A DNA stretch of 64,000 nt. It comes from Hyphomonadaceae bacterium. GTDB lineage: Bacteria > Pseudomonadota > Alphaproteobacteria > Caulobacterales > Aquidulcibacteraceae. The stretch spans positions 62,001 to 126,000 of the forward strand of contig JACMMP010000010.1 of assembly GCA_014378995.1 (NCBI GenBank), written 5' to 3'. Every line of letters starts with the position of its first letter. The first letter of the stretch is position 1. The position numbers were made by a program, and so were the translations under genes. Below the pieces are notes generated by a model that was not told the DNA's origin, searched no databases, and saw nothing but the letters and a program-made list of their open reading frames with translations. Positions 10,385 through 19,268 of this stretch are shown here, piece by piece.

Positions 10385-11362
10385 GTGCTGAAACCGCAGA
10401 CCATGCGAAAGGTGGCGCATGCGCCCGACCGGCCGCTGACAATCGTAACCGACGATGTTCCAAAGCCGGGGCCGCATGAGGTGCTGATCCGCGTGGCGGC
10501 GGCGGGCATTAACCGCCCCGACCTCATGCAGCGCGCGGGCCTCTACCCACCCCCGCCCGGCGCGCCAACAACGCTTGGCCTCGAAGCCGCCGGCGAGATC
10601 GTCGAACTGGGCGCAGGCGTCACCCGCTGGCATGTCGGCGAACAGGTCACGGCGCTGCTAGCGGGCGGCGGCTATGCCGAGTTCGCGCTGGCGCACGAAG
10701 GCGCGGTGTTGCCGATCCCCAAAGATCTCTCGCTGATCGAAGCCGCGGCGCTGCCGGAAACGGTGATGACCGTCTGGGCCAACGTGTTCGAGAGTGCGGC
10801 GCTGCAGCCGGGCGAGACGCTGCTCATCCATGGCGGCGCCTCCGGCATCGGCACGACTGCGATCCAGATGGCCAAAGCGCACGGCGCGCGCGTCATCGTC
10901 ACCGCCGGCGACGATGCAAAGTGCGCGCTTTGCGAAAAACTCGGCGCCGATCGCGCCATCAATTACCGCACCAACGATTTTGAAGTCGCCGTCCGCGATC
11001 TTGGCGGCGCCGACGTGGTGCTCGACATGGTCGGCGGGCCGTACGTGCAGAAAAACCTGGATCTGCTGAATGACGGCGGGCGCTGCGTGATGATCGCCTT
11101 CCTGCAAGGCCCGCAGGCCGAGGTGAATTTGATGCGGCTGATGCTGAAGCGCCTGACGCTCACCGGTTCGACGCTGCGCTCACGCGCCGTTGAGGAAAAA
11201 GCGCGTATCGCCCGTGCGGTCGAAGCGCAGGTCTGGCCGTGGATCGCAGCCGGCAAGGTAAAGCCGGTGATCGATTCAACCTTCACGCTCAACGAAGCCG
11301 AAGCCGCCCACGCCCGCCTCAAAAGCGGTGCGCATGCGGGGAAGATTGTGCTGACGATGTGA
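10385..11362 (+). CDS. NAD(P)H:quinone oxidoreductase (PIG3-like, zinc-less MDR)
   Basis: GINRPDLMQRAGLYPPPPGAPTTLGLEAAGEI, HGGASGIGTTAIQMAKAHGARV. Confidence 0.92.
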   Translation: MLKPQTMRKVAHAPDRPLTIVTDDVPKPGPHEVLIRVAAAGINRPDLMQRAGLYPPPPGAPTTLGLEAAGEIVELGAGVTRWHVGEQVTALLAGGGYAEFALAHEGAVLPIPKDLSLIEAAALPETVMTVWANVFESAALQPGETLLIHGGASGIGTTAIQMAKAHGARVIVTAGDDAKCALCEKLGADRAINYRTNDFEVAVRDLGGADVVLDMVGGPYVQKNLDLLNDGGRCVMIAFLQGPQAEVNLMRLMLKRLTLTGSTLRSRAVEEKARIARAVEAQVWPWIAAGKVKPVIDSTFTLNEAEAAHARLKSGAHAGKIVLTM

Positions 11363-11384
11363 AGCGAAGCACGAAGCTCATCGC

Positions 11385-11570
11385 TCAAGGCTTAGCGTTG
11401 CCGGACTCCACGTCCTCGTTCTTCTTTGTGCGCTCGGCGCCGCCGAAGACGTCTTCTTCTTCGACGGGGCGCTTGGGTCCGCCGGATTTTGGTGCGCTCG
11501 GGGTTTCACCGGGCTGAACGCCGGTTTTTGCATTCGGCGCGTTTTCGGGCTGACGCGGTTCGGCGGCCAT
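11385..11570 (-). CDS. Small hypothetical protein
   Basis: MAAEPRQPENAPNAKTGVQPGETPSAPKSGGPKRPVEEEDVFGGAERTKK; low-complexity, plausible coding. Confidence 0.4.
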   Translation of the reverse strand: MAAEPRQPENAPNAKTGVQPGETPSAPKSGGPKRPVEEEDVFGGAERTKKNEDVESGNAKP

Positions 11571-11671
11571 GAGGGAACTCTCCTGCAATCCGGGTGAAAC
11601 GGCGCTCTGCGCCACGATGTTCCGGAACGCGCGGCGCTGCTCTCCGTTCATGTCGCAGACGGGAGAGCCTC

Positions 11672-12685
11672 ATGCAGAAGACTACGGCCAAAGCGCAGAA
11701 GACAGCCGCGAAACAACGCGCAATCCAAAGCCAAGTGGACGCCAAAACCAAAGCCAAGAAAACCGCAAAGAGCGCAAAGTCCAACGGCGCGGCTAAAGCC
11801 AAGCTGAAAGAGGACAAGCCGATGCAAGCTGGGGCGCGGCGCTATCCCGAGCCGCCGATGCCGGCGCAGCACCTGAAAAAGCCCGGCAAGGAAGCTGATC
11901 TTGAGCTGCAGCCGATGTACGACGCGCCGTTCTACAAAGGCTCAGGCAAGCTCGACGGCATGGCCGCCATCATCACGGGCGGCGACAGCGGCATCGGCCG
12001 CTCCGTCGCAGTGCTCTACGCCCGCGAGGGCGCCGACGTCGCCATCCTCTATCTGGACGAGCACGAGGACGCCAAAGCCACCAAACGCGCCGTCGAAGCC
12101 GAAGGCCGGCGCTGCATCCTCATTCCGGGCGACGTGGGCGACCGCGATTTCTGCTTTGAAGCGGTCGAGCGCGTGGTCGAGGCGTTCGGCCAGCTCGACA
12201 TCCTCGTCAACAACGCCGCCTTTCAGATTCACACCACCGAGTTCGAAGATTTGAGCGAAGAGCAATTCGACCAGACGCTGAAAACCAATCTCTACGGCTA
12301 TTTCCACATGGCCCAAGCCGCGGTGCAGCACATGACGGAAGGCGCCGCCATCGTGAATTGCGGCTCCGTGACCGGCCTCGAAGGCAGCAAGGAGCTGATC
12401 GATTATTCCATGACCAAGGGCGGCATTCACGCCTTCACCAAATCGCTCGCCGGTCATCTCATTCCGCGGGGCATACGCGTCAACGCCGTCGCGCCCGGCC
12501 CGGTCTGGACCCCGCTCAATCCCGCCGACAAGCCGGCGGAAGACGTCAAGGATTTCGGTAAGCACTCGAAGATGAAGCGCCCGGCGCAGCCGGAGGAAAT
12601 CGCGCCCGCGTTCGTGTTTCTCGCCAGCCCGCAAACCTCAAGCTACATCACCGGCGAAATTCTGCCGGTGATTGGGGGTTACTAG
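11672..12685 (+). CDS. SDR family oxidoreductase with Lys/Ala-rich N-terminal extension
   Basis: GMAAIITGGDSGIGRSVAVLYAREGADV, LVNNAAFQ, YSMTKGG; N-terminal extension AKAQKTAAKQRAIQSQVDAKTKAKKTAKSAK. Confidence 0.9.
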   Translation: MQKTTAKAQKTAAKQRAIQSQVDAKTKAKKTAKSAKSNGAAKAKLKEDKPMQAGARRYPEPPMPAQHLKKPGKEADLELQPMYDAPFYKGSGKLDGMAAIITGGDSGIGRSVAVLYAREGADVAILYLDEHEDAKATKRAVEAEGRRCILIPGDVGDRDFCFEAVERVVEAFGQLDILVNNAAFQIHTTEFEDLSEEQFDQTLKTNLYGYFHMAQAAVQHMTEGAAIVNCGSVTGLEGSKELIDYSMTKGGIHAFTKSLAGHLIPRGIRVNAVAPGPVWTPLNPADKPAEDVKDFGKHSKMKRPAQPEEIAPAFVFLASPQTSSYITGEILPVIGGY

Positions 12686-13238
12686 CGCAGCAGCCAGTAG
12701 ACGATGAGATCAAATTGGCGCCAAGCGCCGCGATGACGACCCTACGCGACTTTGAAACCAGCGCCGTTATGATTGTGCCAAACCAAAAGGCATTTGCGGC
12801 CATGCGGCTCCAGAACACGGCGTCGGCGCCATTCATGCCCCATTGCTTGCTCATGGCGTCGGCGGTGGCGAGCAGGTTGGCGAACAGCACACCGCCGAGA
12901 ATGGCTATACGGTGCTTGAAAAAGTGCTCGTCCAGCGACGTGGCCGTGGAGCGGTCGCGCGGGAAGAGTTGCGTGGCGGAGAAATAATACGCCAGCGTCA
13001 TGCAGAGCGCCGCGACCAGATAGCGGAAGCTGAACTCAACTTCGCGGAAGTCTCGCCACGCCGAACCCCATTGCGTGGCGATGTCCATGATCATCACGCC
13101 GGTGAGCAGCGGCAGGATCACGCCCATCGGCCGCTCGTCGCGCGCATCGAGGGCGCGCGAAAAGCCGGAGCCGACTTCGACGAGCGTTAAGCCAAGCAGC
13201 AGGCCATAGAAGCTGAAGAGAAATTCGAACGCGCTCAT
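12648..13238 (-). CDS. Hypothetical multi-pass membrane protein (paralogue A of FEF-YGLL family)
   Basis: MSAFEFLFSFYGLLLGLTLVEVGSGFSRALDARDERPMGVILPLL. Confidence 0.7.
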   Translation of the reverse strand: MSAFEFLFSFYGLLLGLTLVEVGSGFSRALDARDERPMGVILPLLTGVMIMDIATQWGSAWRDFREVEFSFRYLVAALCMTLAYYFSATQLFPRDRSTATSLDEHFFKHRIAILGGVLFANLLATADAMSKQWGMNGADAVFWSRMAANAFWFGTIITALVSKSRRVVIAALGANLISSSTGCCASNPQSPAEFRR

Positions 13239-13858
13239 GGCGGCGTCTGCGCTTCGTCGCGCAGCGACCAGCCGCCCTGCTCCAAAAGATCAATCGCGGC
13301 CTGGCTGATGTTGTACCCGTGGTACAAAACGAGCGCGCTCAAGAGCAGAATGACCACCGTCCGGCCGCGTGCGAACGAGGCCGCTAGCGTGCCGAGCATG
13401 AACAGCACGATGCCCACCCAGCGGAATCCGCCTGTCAGCAGCTCCAGTTCACCATTGGCGGATAGAAGCGTGATAAATGTCAGCCCCATCAGCACGTTCG
13501 CGCCCAGCACGCACAGCATGATCAGCGTGCGGTGCGCCCAGAAGTGATCGTCCAGATTGGGCGTCGCCTTCACGTCGCGCGGAAACACCAAGGTGGCGGC
13601 GACGTAGAAGACGCTTGCGACAACCAGGCCGAGGATCAGCAGCGCGAAATTGAACGGCGCGTTGCGGAAGATCACCCACGCCTGCACCCAGAACGTAGCG
13701 ATATCCACCGCGACCCACATCGCCAGCAGCAGAGTGAGCACGCCGAAGCGGACGTTCCGACGGTCGTGCAAAACGCGGGCGAGACCGCCGACCAGCTCCG
13801 CCACGGAGAAGCCAAGCAGCAGGCCGTAGAACGAGAAGAAAAATTCGAACGCGCTCAT
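13235..13858 (-). CDS. Hypothetical multi-pass membrane protein (paralogue B of FEF-YGLL family)
   Basis: MSAFEFFFSFYGLLLGFSVAELVGGLARVLHDRRNVRFGVLTLLL; overlaps paralogue A by ATGA. Confidence 0.7.
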   Translation of the reverse strand: MSAFEFFFSFYGLLLGFSVAELVGGLARVLHDRRNVRFGVLTLLLAMWVAVDIATFWVQAWVIFRNAPFNFALLILGLVVASVFYVAATLVFPRDVKATPNLDDHFWAHRTLIMLCVLGANVLMGLTFITLLSANGELELLTGGFRWVGIVLFMLGTLAASFARGRTVVILLLSALVLYHGYNISQAAIDLLEQGGWSLRDEAQTPP

Positions 13859-13983
13859 CGGCCCAGCACCAAAGTCGTGCGGAAGAAGCCGCTCGCCAGT
13901 TCGGCGATGCCCACCAGAAGCCCGTACAGCCTGAAGAGAAACTCAAATTGGCCCAAGCCGCCCGCCCCCGCCTTAGGCTGCAC
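13855..13983 (-). CDS. 42-aa micro-ORF, truncated third paralogue of the FEF-YGLL family
   Basis: Manual minus-strand translation from GTG 13983: VQPKAGAGGLGQFEFLFRLYGLLVGIAELASGFFRTTLVLGR*, stop overlapping ATG of paralogue B; below ORF-track size limit. Confidence 0.5.
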   Translation of the reverse strand: MQPKAGAGGLGQFEFLFRLYGLLVGIAELASGFFRTTLVLGR

Positions 13984-14157
13984 CTTAGGTGCGGATTCTC
14001 GCCGCCGTCACCCGCATTCCCGCCTTCCCTTTGGCCAAGTCCGGCGCTATATCGCCCGCAACTGACTTGATCGCGCCCGTGGTCGTCAGCCCGTTGCTCC
14101 ATCTGGCCCCGCGCCTGGCGACGCCGCCGGGCGCGTTTGCGTATCTGGAGCCCGGAA

Positions 14158-14775
14158 ATGACCTCGAACGTCCTCATGCCCAAGGCCACCGCCGTGTGGC
14201 TAATCGAAAACACCTCGCTCGCGTTTGGGCAGATCGCCGAATTCTGCGGCCTGCATCCGCTGGAAGTGCAAGGCATCGCCAATGAAGATGTCGCCAAGGG
14301 CATTCGCGGCGTCGATCCGATCGCGGGCGGCTTCCTCTCGCGCGAAGAGATCGCGAAGGGTGAAGCTGACAACGATTACAAGCTGAAGCCGCTCGAACAG
14401 AAGCGCATCGACTTGCCGCAAATGAAGAAGCGCGGCGCCCGCTACACGCCGATCGCCCGCCGCCAGGATCGGCCCGATGCGATCGCCTGGTTCTTGAAGA
14501 ACCACCCCGAAGTGCCGGATTCCAAGATCGTAAAGCTGATCGGCACGACGAAGGCGACGATCGATCAGGTGCGAAACCGCACGCACTGGAATTCCAACCA
14601 GATCAAACCGGTCGATCCCGTCACCATCGGCCTCTGCAGCCAGATCGAACTCGACGGCGTGGTGTCCGAAGCCGCCGCCGCCAAGACCCGCGCCGATGCG
14701 CGCGTCGCCAAAGCCGAAGCGCGCACGCTAAAGACCGCGCAAGAAACGGTGCCGCCGGAAACCTACGAAGGCTAA
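14158..14775 (+). CDS. trcR: Cell-cycle transcriptional regulator TrcR (DUF1013)
   Basis: MPKATAVWLIENTSLAFGQIAEFCGLHPLEVQGIANEDVAKGIRGVDPI...LKPLEQKRIDLPQMKKRGARYTPIARRQDRPDAI. Confidence 0.85.
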   Translation: MTSNVLMPKATAVWLIENTSLAFGQIAEFCGLHPLEVQGIANEDVAKGIRGVDPIAGGFLSREEIAKGEADNDYKLKPLEQKRIDLPQMKKRGARYTPIARRQDRPDAIAWFLKNHPEVPDSKIVKLIGTTKATIDQVRNRTHWNSNQIKPVDPVTIGLCSQIELDGVVSEAAAAKTRADARVAKAEARTLKTAQETVPPETYEG

Positions 14776-14787
14776 TTCCTTGGAACG

Positions 14788-15387
14788 CTAGCGCCGCCAG
14801 ACCTGGCGCAACACGCGGTCCCTGCCGCATGCCGCGCGATAGGCCGCGTAGCGGGCGGGATTTCGCTGGGCGTAATTGCGGTGGTAGTCCTCCGCCTCGG
14901 TGAACGCGCCGAGCGGCAGGATCGGCGTGATGACGCGCCCGTTCACCCGCCCGTCCGCGATCACCGCGGCCTTGCTGGCTTCCGCATCCGTCCGCTGGGC
15001 GGGGGTGACGAAAATCGCCGGCCGATAGCTCGACCCGCGATCGCAAAACTGGCCGCCATTGTCGGTGGGATCGGTGAACTGCCAGTAGCGGTCGATCAGC
15101 TGGCGATAGCTAATCACGGCAGGATCGAAACGCACCCGCACCGCCTCGTAATGGCCGGGATGGTTCTCGTAAGTCGGGTTGGCGTTGCGCCCGCCAGTAT
15201 AACCGCTCATCACCTCGACGACGCCCGGCACGGCGCTCATGTCGTGCTCCATGCACCAGAAGCACCCGCCCGCGAACACCGCCTCCTGCGCGCCCGCTGG
15301 CGCCGGCGCAGTTTGCGATTGCGCGGCCGTGTCGGGCGGCGAGCAGGCGAACAGAAACAAGAGGCTGGCGAACAGGGCGCGGATCAT
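14788..15387 (-). CDS. msrA: Peptide methionine-S-sulfoxide reductase, predicted exported lipoprotein
   Basis: AVFAGGCFWCMEHDMSAVPGVVEVMSGYTGG; N-terminal LLFLFACSPP lipobox. Confidence 0.93.
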   Translation of the reverse strand: MIRALFASLLFLFACSPPDTAAQSQTAPAPAGAQEAVFAGGCFWCMEHDMSAVPGVVEVMSGYTGGRNANPTYENHPGHYEAVRVRFDPAVISYRQLIDRYWQFTDPTDNGGQFCDRGSSYRPAIFVTPAQRTDAEASKAAVIADGRVNGRVITPILPLGAFTEAEDYHRNYAQRNPARYAAYRAACGRDRVLRQVWRR

Positions 15388-15478
15388 GCCGATGATACGT
15401 GCGTCTTCGCGGTTCGGTTTCAAGCAACCGAACGCGCACTTCAGCCGTACAAGCTTCCGAACGCCCAGGAGCTGAGCC

Positions 15479-16003
15479 ATGAAGCTGATCGCCGCCACTA
15501 TTGCCGCCACCCTCCTCGCCGGGGGCGCCGGCTATTACGCCTATGCGCAAACCCAGCCCGCCCCGCGCGCAGAGGCCGAGCGCTCACCTTCGGCGCTCGA
15601 GCGCCTGCGCAACTGGGTGATGGACCAGGGCGGCACGGAACGCGCGTTCGACAATGAATACTGGAACCACCACGATGCCGGCATTTATGTCGAAGCCCGC
15701 ACCGGCGAGGCCTTGTTCGCCTCCACCACCAAATATGACAGCGGCTCCGGCTGGCCGAGCTTCACGCGCCCGGTCAATCCCGACAACATCGTCCTGCGCG
15801 AGGAGTACACGATGGGCATGCGCCGCATTGAAGTGCGCTCGCGCAACGGCAATGCGCACCTCGGGCATGTGTTCGACGACGGCCCCCGCGGCTCCGGCGG
15901 ACAGCGTTTCTGCATCAACTCGTGCGCCATCCGCTTCATCCCGCGCGATCAGATGGAAGCGCAAGGCTACGGCCGCTACCTTTCCATCGTGGACGGCGAG
16001 TAG
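15479..16003 (+). CDS. msrB: Peptide methionine-R-sulfoxide reductase, predicted exported
   Basis: YDSGSGWPSFTRP, HLGHVFDDGPRGSGGQRFCINSCAIRFIP; N-terminal signal/anchor. Confidence 0.93.
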   Translation: MKLIAATIAATLLAGGAGYYAYAQTQPAPRAEAERSPSALERLRNWVMDQGGTERAFDNEYWNHHDAGIYVEARTGEALFASTTKYDSGSGWPSFTRPVNPDNIVLREEYTMGMRRIEVRSRNGNAHLGHVFDDGPRGSGGQRFCINSCAIRFIPRDQMEAQGYGRYLSIVDGE

Positions 16004-16006
16004 CGC

Positions 16007-16390
16007 TCACGGATCCTGATAGCCTTCGGCGCGGAGCTTCAGCTCGCCGCCGCGCGGATCGCGCTCGAAGAAGACGCCGCCGCGGCGCTGCGAACGCGGC
16101 GGCAGATAATCGATCGTAGCGCTGTGCGTCTCGCCGCCGGCTTCCGCCGTGATCTCGACCATCGCCGCCGTGGTGTCGCCTTCGTTGCGGGCGGTGAACG
16201 CGACGGCGTAGCCGCCTTCCACCGCTTCGATGCGCTCGACGCTGGTGACGATGCTTGGGAGCCCGCCGGGATCGGTGAGGGCGTTCGCCGTCAGCACGGC
16301 GACCATCGCCGCGAACACCAGCGCGCCAAAACCGCCGACGATCCATTCGATCAGCGGCGTATTGGGGGCGCGGGATTTGCGCTCAGCCAC
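16007..16390 (-). CDS. TIGR02588-like membrane protein
   Basis: VAERKSRAPNTPLIEWIVGGFGALVFAAMVAVL; likely GTG start at 16390; paired with neighbouring TIGR02587-like gene. Confidence 0.7.
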   Translation of the reverse strand: MAERKSRAPNTPLIEWIVGGFGALVFAAMVAVLTANALTDPGGLPSIVTSVERIEAVEGGYAVAFTARNEGDTTAAMVEITAEAGGETHSATIDYLPPRSQRRGGVFFERDPRGGELKLRAEGYQDP

Positions 16391-17213
16391 GCTGCTCAGC
16401 CACGACGCGGTGCGCCAGCCCCGCGCCCAAAACGGCCGGGAATGACAGCACGACAACGAACTCGGTCAGCTCAGACAGCGCAACGCCATCGGTGCGGCCA
16501 AACGCCCAGAGCAAGAAGAGGCTCGCCAGCGCACAGAGCGCATAGCCCGCGCAGGTGAAGCGGATCAGAACCGAAAAAAACTTCGCGTCGCCGCGCCATC
16601 GCGCCTTGCCGGGAAATTCGGTCCAGAACAGCAGCGCATGCAGCGCCGCGAACGAGACGAGCGCCAACACTAAAGATTGCCAGGCGCTGAGCTGAAACGC
16701 GATCAGCATCATTTCTTCCGTCGGCGCGACGTTGAGCGCCACGAACAGCGCCCCGATCGCCATCAAGAAGAGCCGCGCGAAGTACGAGCGGCCAGCGCCG
16801 CCGCTGTCGTCGCGCTTGCGCTCATCGTTCAGCTGCTTATCGACCAGTAGCGCGCCGATGGCCCCAGGAAACGTCACCATCGCGATCTTGCCCACGACCT
16901 CCTGCAGCGGCTGCGTCGGCGCAAATACGCCAAGCAGCAAAAGGATCAGCGCGCCTGCGATGGCGGCGACGGCGATCGCAGCGAAGGCGTCGAGCACATG
17001 ATCGACGAGGCCGAAGGCGCGCTCGAAGCCGGCGAAATAGGAGAGCGCGATAAGCATGGGCAGCATAACGAGCAACAGCGTAGCCAGCCGCTCGCGTTCC
17101 ACCGCAACCCCCAGCGCCCACATCTCCATGGTCATGAACAGCGGCAGCGCGAACAGCACAGCGCCCACCAGCGCGCGGCCGAGGTCGCGGGCGTATTCTG
17201 CGTTGGTCATCAC
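16383..17213 (-). CDS. TIGR02587-like integral membrane protein
   Basis: 276 aa multi-pass; YARDLGRALVGAVLFALPLFMTMEMWALG. Confidence 0.7.
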   Translation of the reverse strand: MMTNAEYARDLGRALVGAVLFALPLFMTMEMWALGVAVERERLATLLLVMLPMLIALSYFAGFERAFGLVDHVLDAFAAIAVAAIAGALILLLLGVFAPTQPLQEVVGKIAMVTFPGAIGALLVDKQLNDERKRDDSGGAGRSYFARLFLMAIGALFVALNVAPTEEMMLIAFQLSAWQSLVLALVSFAALHALLFWTEFPGKARWRGDAKFFSVLIRFTCAGYALCALASLFLLWAFGRTDGVALSELTEFVVVLSFPAVLGAGLAHRVVAEQRG

Positions 17214-17406
17214 CAGCGCAGAACGGTACGTGCGTGCGCGAAGTTCCCTTAGCGCCAGCCGTTGCCTTGGCGCCCGCTCAATGAGAACAAGATGCGCATG
17301 CGCGCTCCCGCAACAAGCGGAAACGCTAGCGCGCGTTCTCCACAGGCTGAACCTTACGCTCCGTAAGATTGAGAAACTCGCGCGTCAGCCGACGCCGCGA
17401 CCTGCT

Positions 17407-17586
17407 TCAATGATGATCGGTTTCCTGTCGGAGGTGTTCGATTTCTTCTTTTAGCTTCAGCTTCTGACGCTTCATCGCACTGAGCCGCGTCATGTCCGCG
17501 GAAGGCCGCTGAGCCTCAGTTTTGATGGTGATGTCGAGATCCCGATGCCGGACGTCGAGTTCGCGTAAACGCTGCTCGATAGCCAT
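17407..17586 (-). CDS. DUF465/YdcH-like small protein
   Basis: Manual translation from ATG 17586: MAIEQRLRELDVRHRDLDITIKTEAQRPSADMTRLSAMKRQKLKLKEEIEHLRQETDHH* (59 aa; below ORF-track cutoff). Confidence 0.75.
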   Translation of the reverse strand: MAIEQRLRELDVRHRDLDITIKTEAQRPSADMTRLSAMKRQKLKLKEEIEHLRQETDHH

Positions 17587-17801
17587 CGAAGGCGCCTCCT
17601 ATGGTTTTGGCGAGTCCGAGGATGCCCCCCTTTCGGGGTGTTGTCTCCTTACATCGCGCATAAAGTTTTATCATATTTGCGGTTGCACCGTTCCGGGGAC
17701 GGTGAAGGGCTGAGTCGCGGCTTTACAGGGCCTCCGACGCATGGCTTAGCTCGTTTTTTAGCGGACCAGCGGGGGCCCGCGGCGAACCGGAACACGCGCG
17801 C

Positions 17802-18044
17802 ATGAGCGCCGGCGACGACGACGATCATTTCGACATTACAGAAACCCCAGAGAAGCGGGCGCTCAAGGTGCGCCTCGGGGAACTGCGCGAGGAGCACCGC
17901 GCGCTCGACAGCGCGATCTTCGCGCTGCAGGAACAAGGCGCCGGGGACGCGCTGCAGCTCGCGCGGCTGAAAAAGCGCAAGCTGGTGCTGAGGGACCAAA
18001 TCCAATGGATCGAAGACAGGCTAACGCCGGACATCATCGCCTGA
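17802..18044 (+). CDS. DUF465/YdcH-like small protein
   Basis: ALKVRLGELREEHRALDSAIFALQ...LARLKKRKLVLRDQIQWIEDRLTPDIIA. Confidence 0.75.
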   Translation: MSAGDDDDHFDITETPEKRALKVRLGELREEHRALDSAIFALQEQGAGDALQLARLKKRKLVLRDQIQWIEDRLTPDIIA

Positions 18045-19051
18045 AGTTTCTGGCCGCCGGCGCAGCGTTGCTGGCCGCGATGCCAGGCGCCGCGTTCGCG
18101 CAGGACGCCGACACCAAGGGCGTCCTCTCGCTCACCGTGGAGAATGACAGTCTCTCCTCCGGCGCAGACCGCAATTACACATCCGGCATTCGTCTGGGTT
18201 ACGTCTCGCCGGCTGAGCGCGTGCCCGATTGGCTGCAAGGCGCCGGCAGCTTCACCCGCGCGCTCTCCAATTCCGAACCGGATTTCTGGGGCGTCGCCGT
18301 CGGCCAATCGATTTTCACGCCGGAAGACATCAACGCAATTCCCGCCCCGCCGGATCAGCATCCGTACGCCGGCTGGCTCTATATGCAGATTTCCGTCGGC
18401 GCCGAGGAAGACCGCAGCGACGGTCGGGCCCCGCGCTTTCTCGATAGCTACGAACTCGAACTCGGCATTGTCGGCCCGTCGGCGCAGGGCGAGGAAGCTC
18501 AGCGCGGCATTCACGAATGGCTGGGCGCGCCCGATCCGCAAGGCTGGGACAGCCAGCTCGAAGATGAACTCGCTTTCGCCGTTTCGTTCGATCGCCGCTG
18601 GCGCGCGCTCCGGGTGTTCGGCGATTATTTCGGCGGCCTCGAAGCGGATTTGACCCCCAGCGCCGGCGCTTCGCTCGGCACGCTGCGCACCGAAGCGCGC
18701 GTTGGCGTCGCCGCCCGCATCGGCCAGCGCATCGACAGCGATTACGGTCCGCCGCGCGTGCGCCCCTCGCTCGCGGGCCTCGAGCATTTCCGCGGCGGCG
18801 CTCTGTCGTGGTCGTTGTTCGCCGGCGTGCAGGGCCGCGCGGTGGCCCACAATCTCTTTCTCGACGGCAACACCTTCGAAGACAGCGCCTCCGTCGAGCG
18901 CACCCCCTTCGTGCTCGACATGCAGACCGGCTTCTCCATCAGCGCAGGCAGCGTCCGTCTCGCCTACACCTATGTCTGGCGCACCGAGGAATTCGAGACC
19001 CAGCCCACCCGCCAAGATTTCGGCGCGCTCTCGCTCAGCGTGCGGCTCTAG
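18005..19051 (+). CDS. LpxR-like (DUF2219) outer-membrane lipid A deacylase family protein
   Basis: TVENDSLSSGADRNYTSGIRLGYVSP, DQHPYAGWLY motifs; signal peptide; terminal beta-strand. Confidence 0.8.
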   Translation: MDRRQANAGHHRLKFLAAGAALLAAMPGAAFAQDADTKGVLSLTVENDSLSSGADRNYTSGIRLGYVSPAERVPDWLQGAGSFTRALSNSEPDFWGVAVGQSIFTPEDINAIPAPPDQHPYAGWLYMQISVGAEEDRSDGRAPRFLDSYELELGIVGPSAQGEEAQRGIHEWLGAPDPQGWDSQLEDELAFAVSFDRRWRALRVFGDYFGGLEADLTPSAGASLGTLRTEARVGVAARIGQRIDSDYGPPRVRPSLAGLEHFRGGALSWSLFAGVQGRAVAHNLFLDGNTFEDSASVERTPFVLDMQTGFSISAGSVRLAYTYVWRTEEFETQPTRQDFGALSLSVRL

Positions 19052-19102
19052 GCTGTTGGCGCTTGCCATCGGCTACAAACGCGATATCCCGCATGCGGCC
19101 TC

Positions 19103-19177
19103 GCGGGCGTAGTTCAGAGGTAGAACGTCAGCTTCCCAAGCTGAATGTCGGGGGTTCGATTCCCCCCGCCCGCTCCA
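19103..19177 (+). tRNA. tRNA-Gly (anticodon CCC), CCA encoded
   Basis: GCGGGCG TA GTTCAGAGGTAGAAC G TCAGCTTCCCAAGCTGA ATGTC GGGGGTTCGATTCCCCC CGCCCGC T CCA folds as a cloverleaf. Confidence 0.95.
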
Positions 19178-19268
19178 ATTTTTCAGCTAGTTAGCCATCC
19201 ATATACCCGCCAGTCGTACACCCAGTCGTACATTTTGTTCGACTTGCGTTCGCGGGGGGCTGCAAGCG

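Noticed and set aside
13449-14372. 307-aa minus-strand ORF
   Set aside because: Out of frame with the membrane paralogue and antisense to trcR; only the 42-aa frame 13855..13983 has family similarity.
17825-19069. 414-aa minus-strand ORF
   Set aside because: Antisense shadow of the DUF465 and LpxR-like genes; high-GC artefact.
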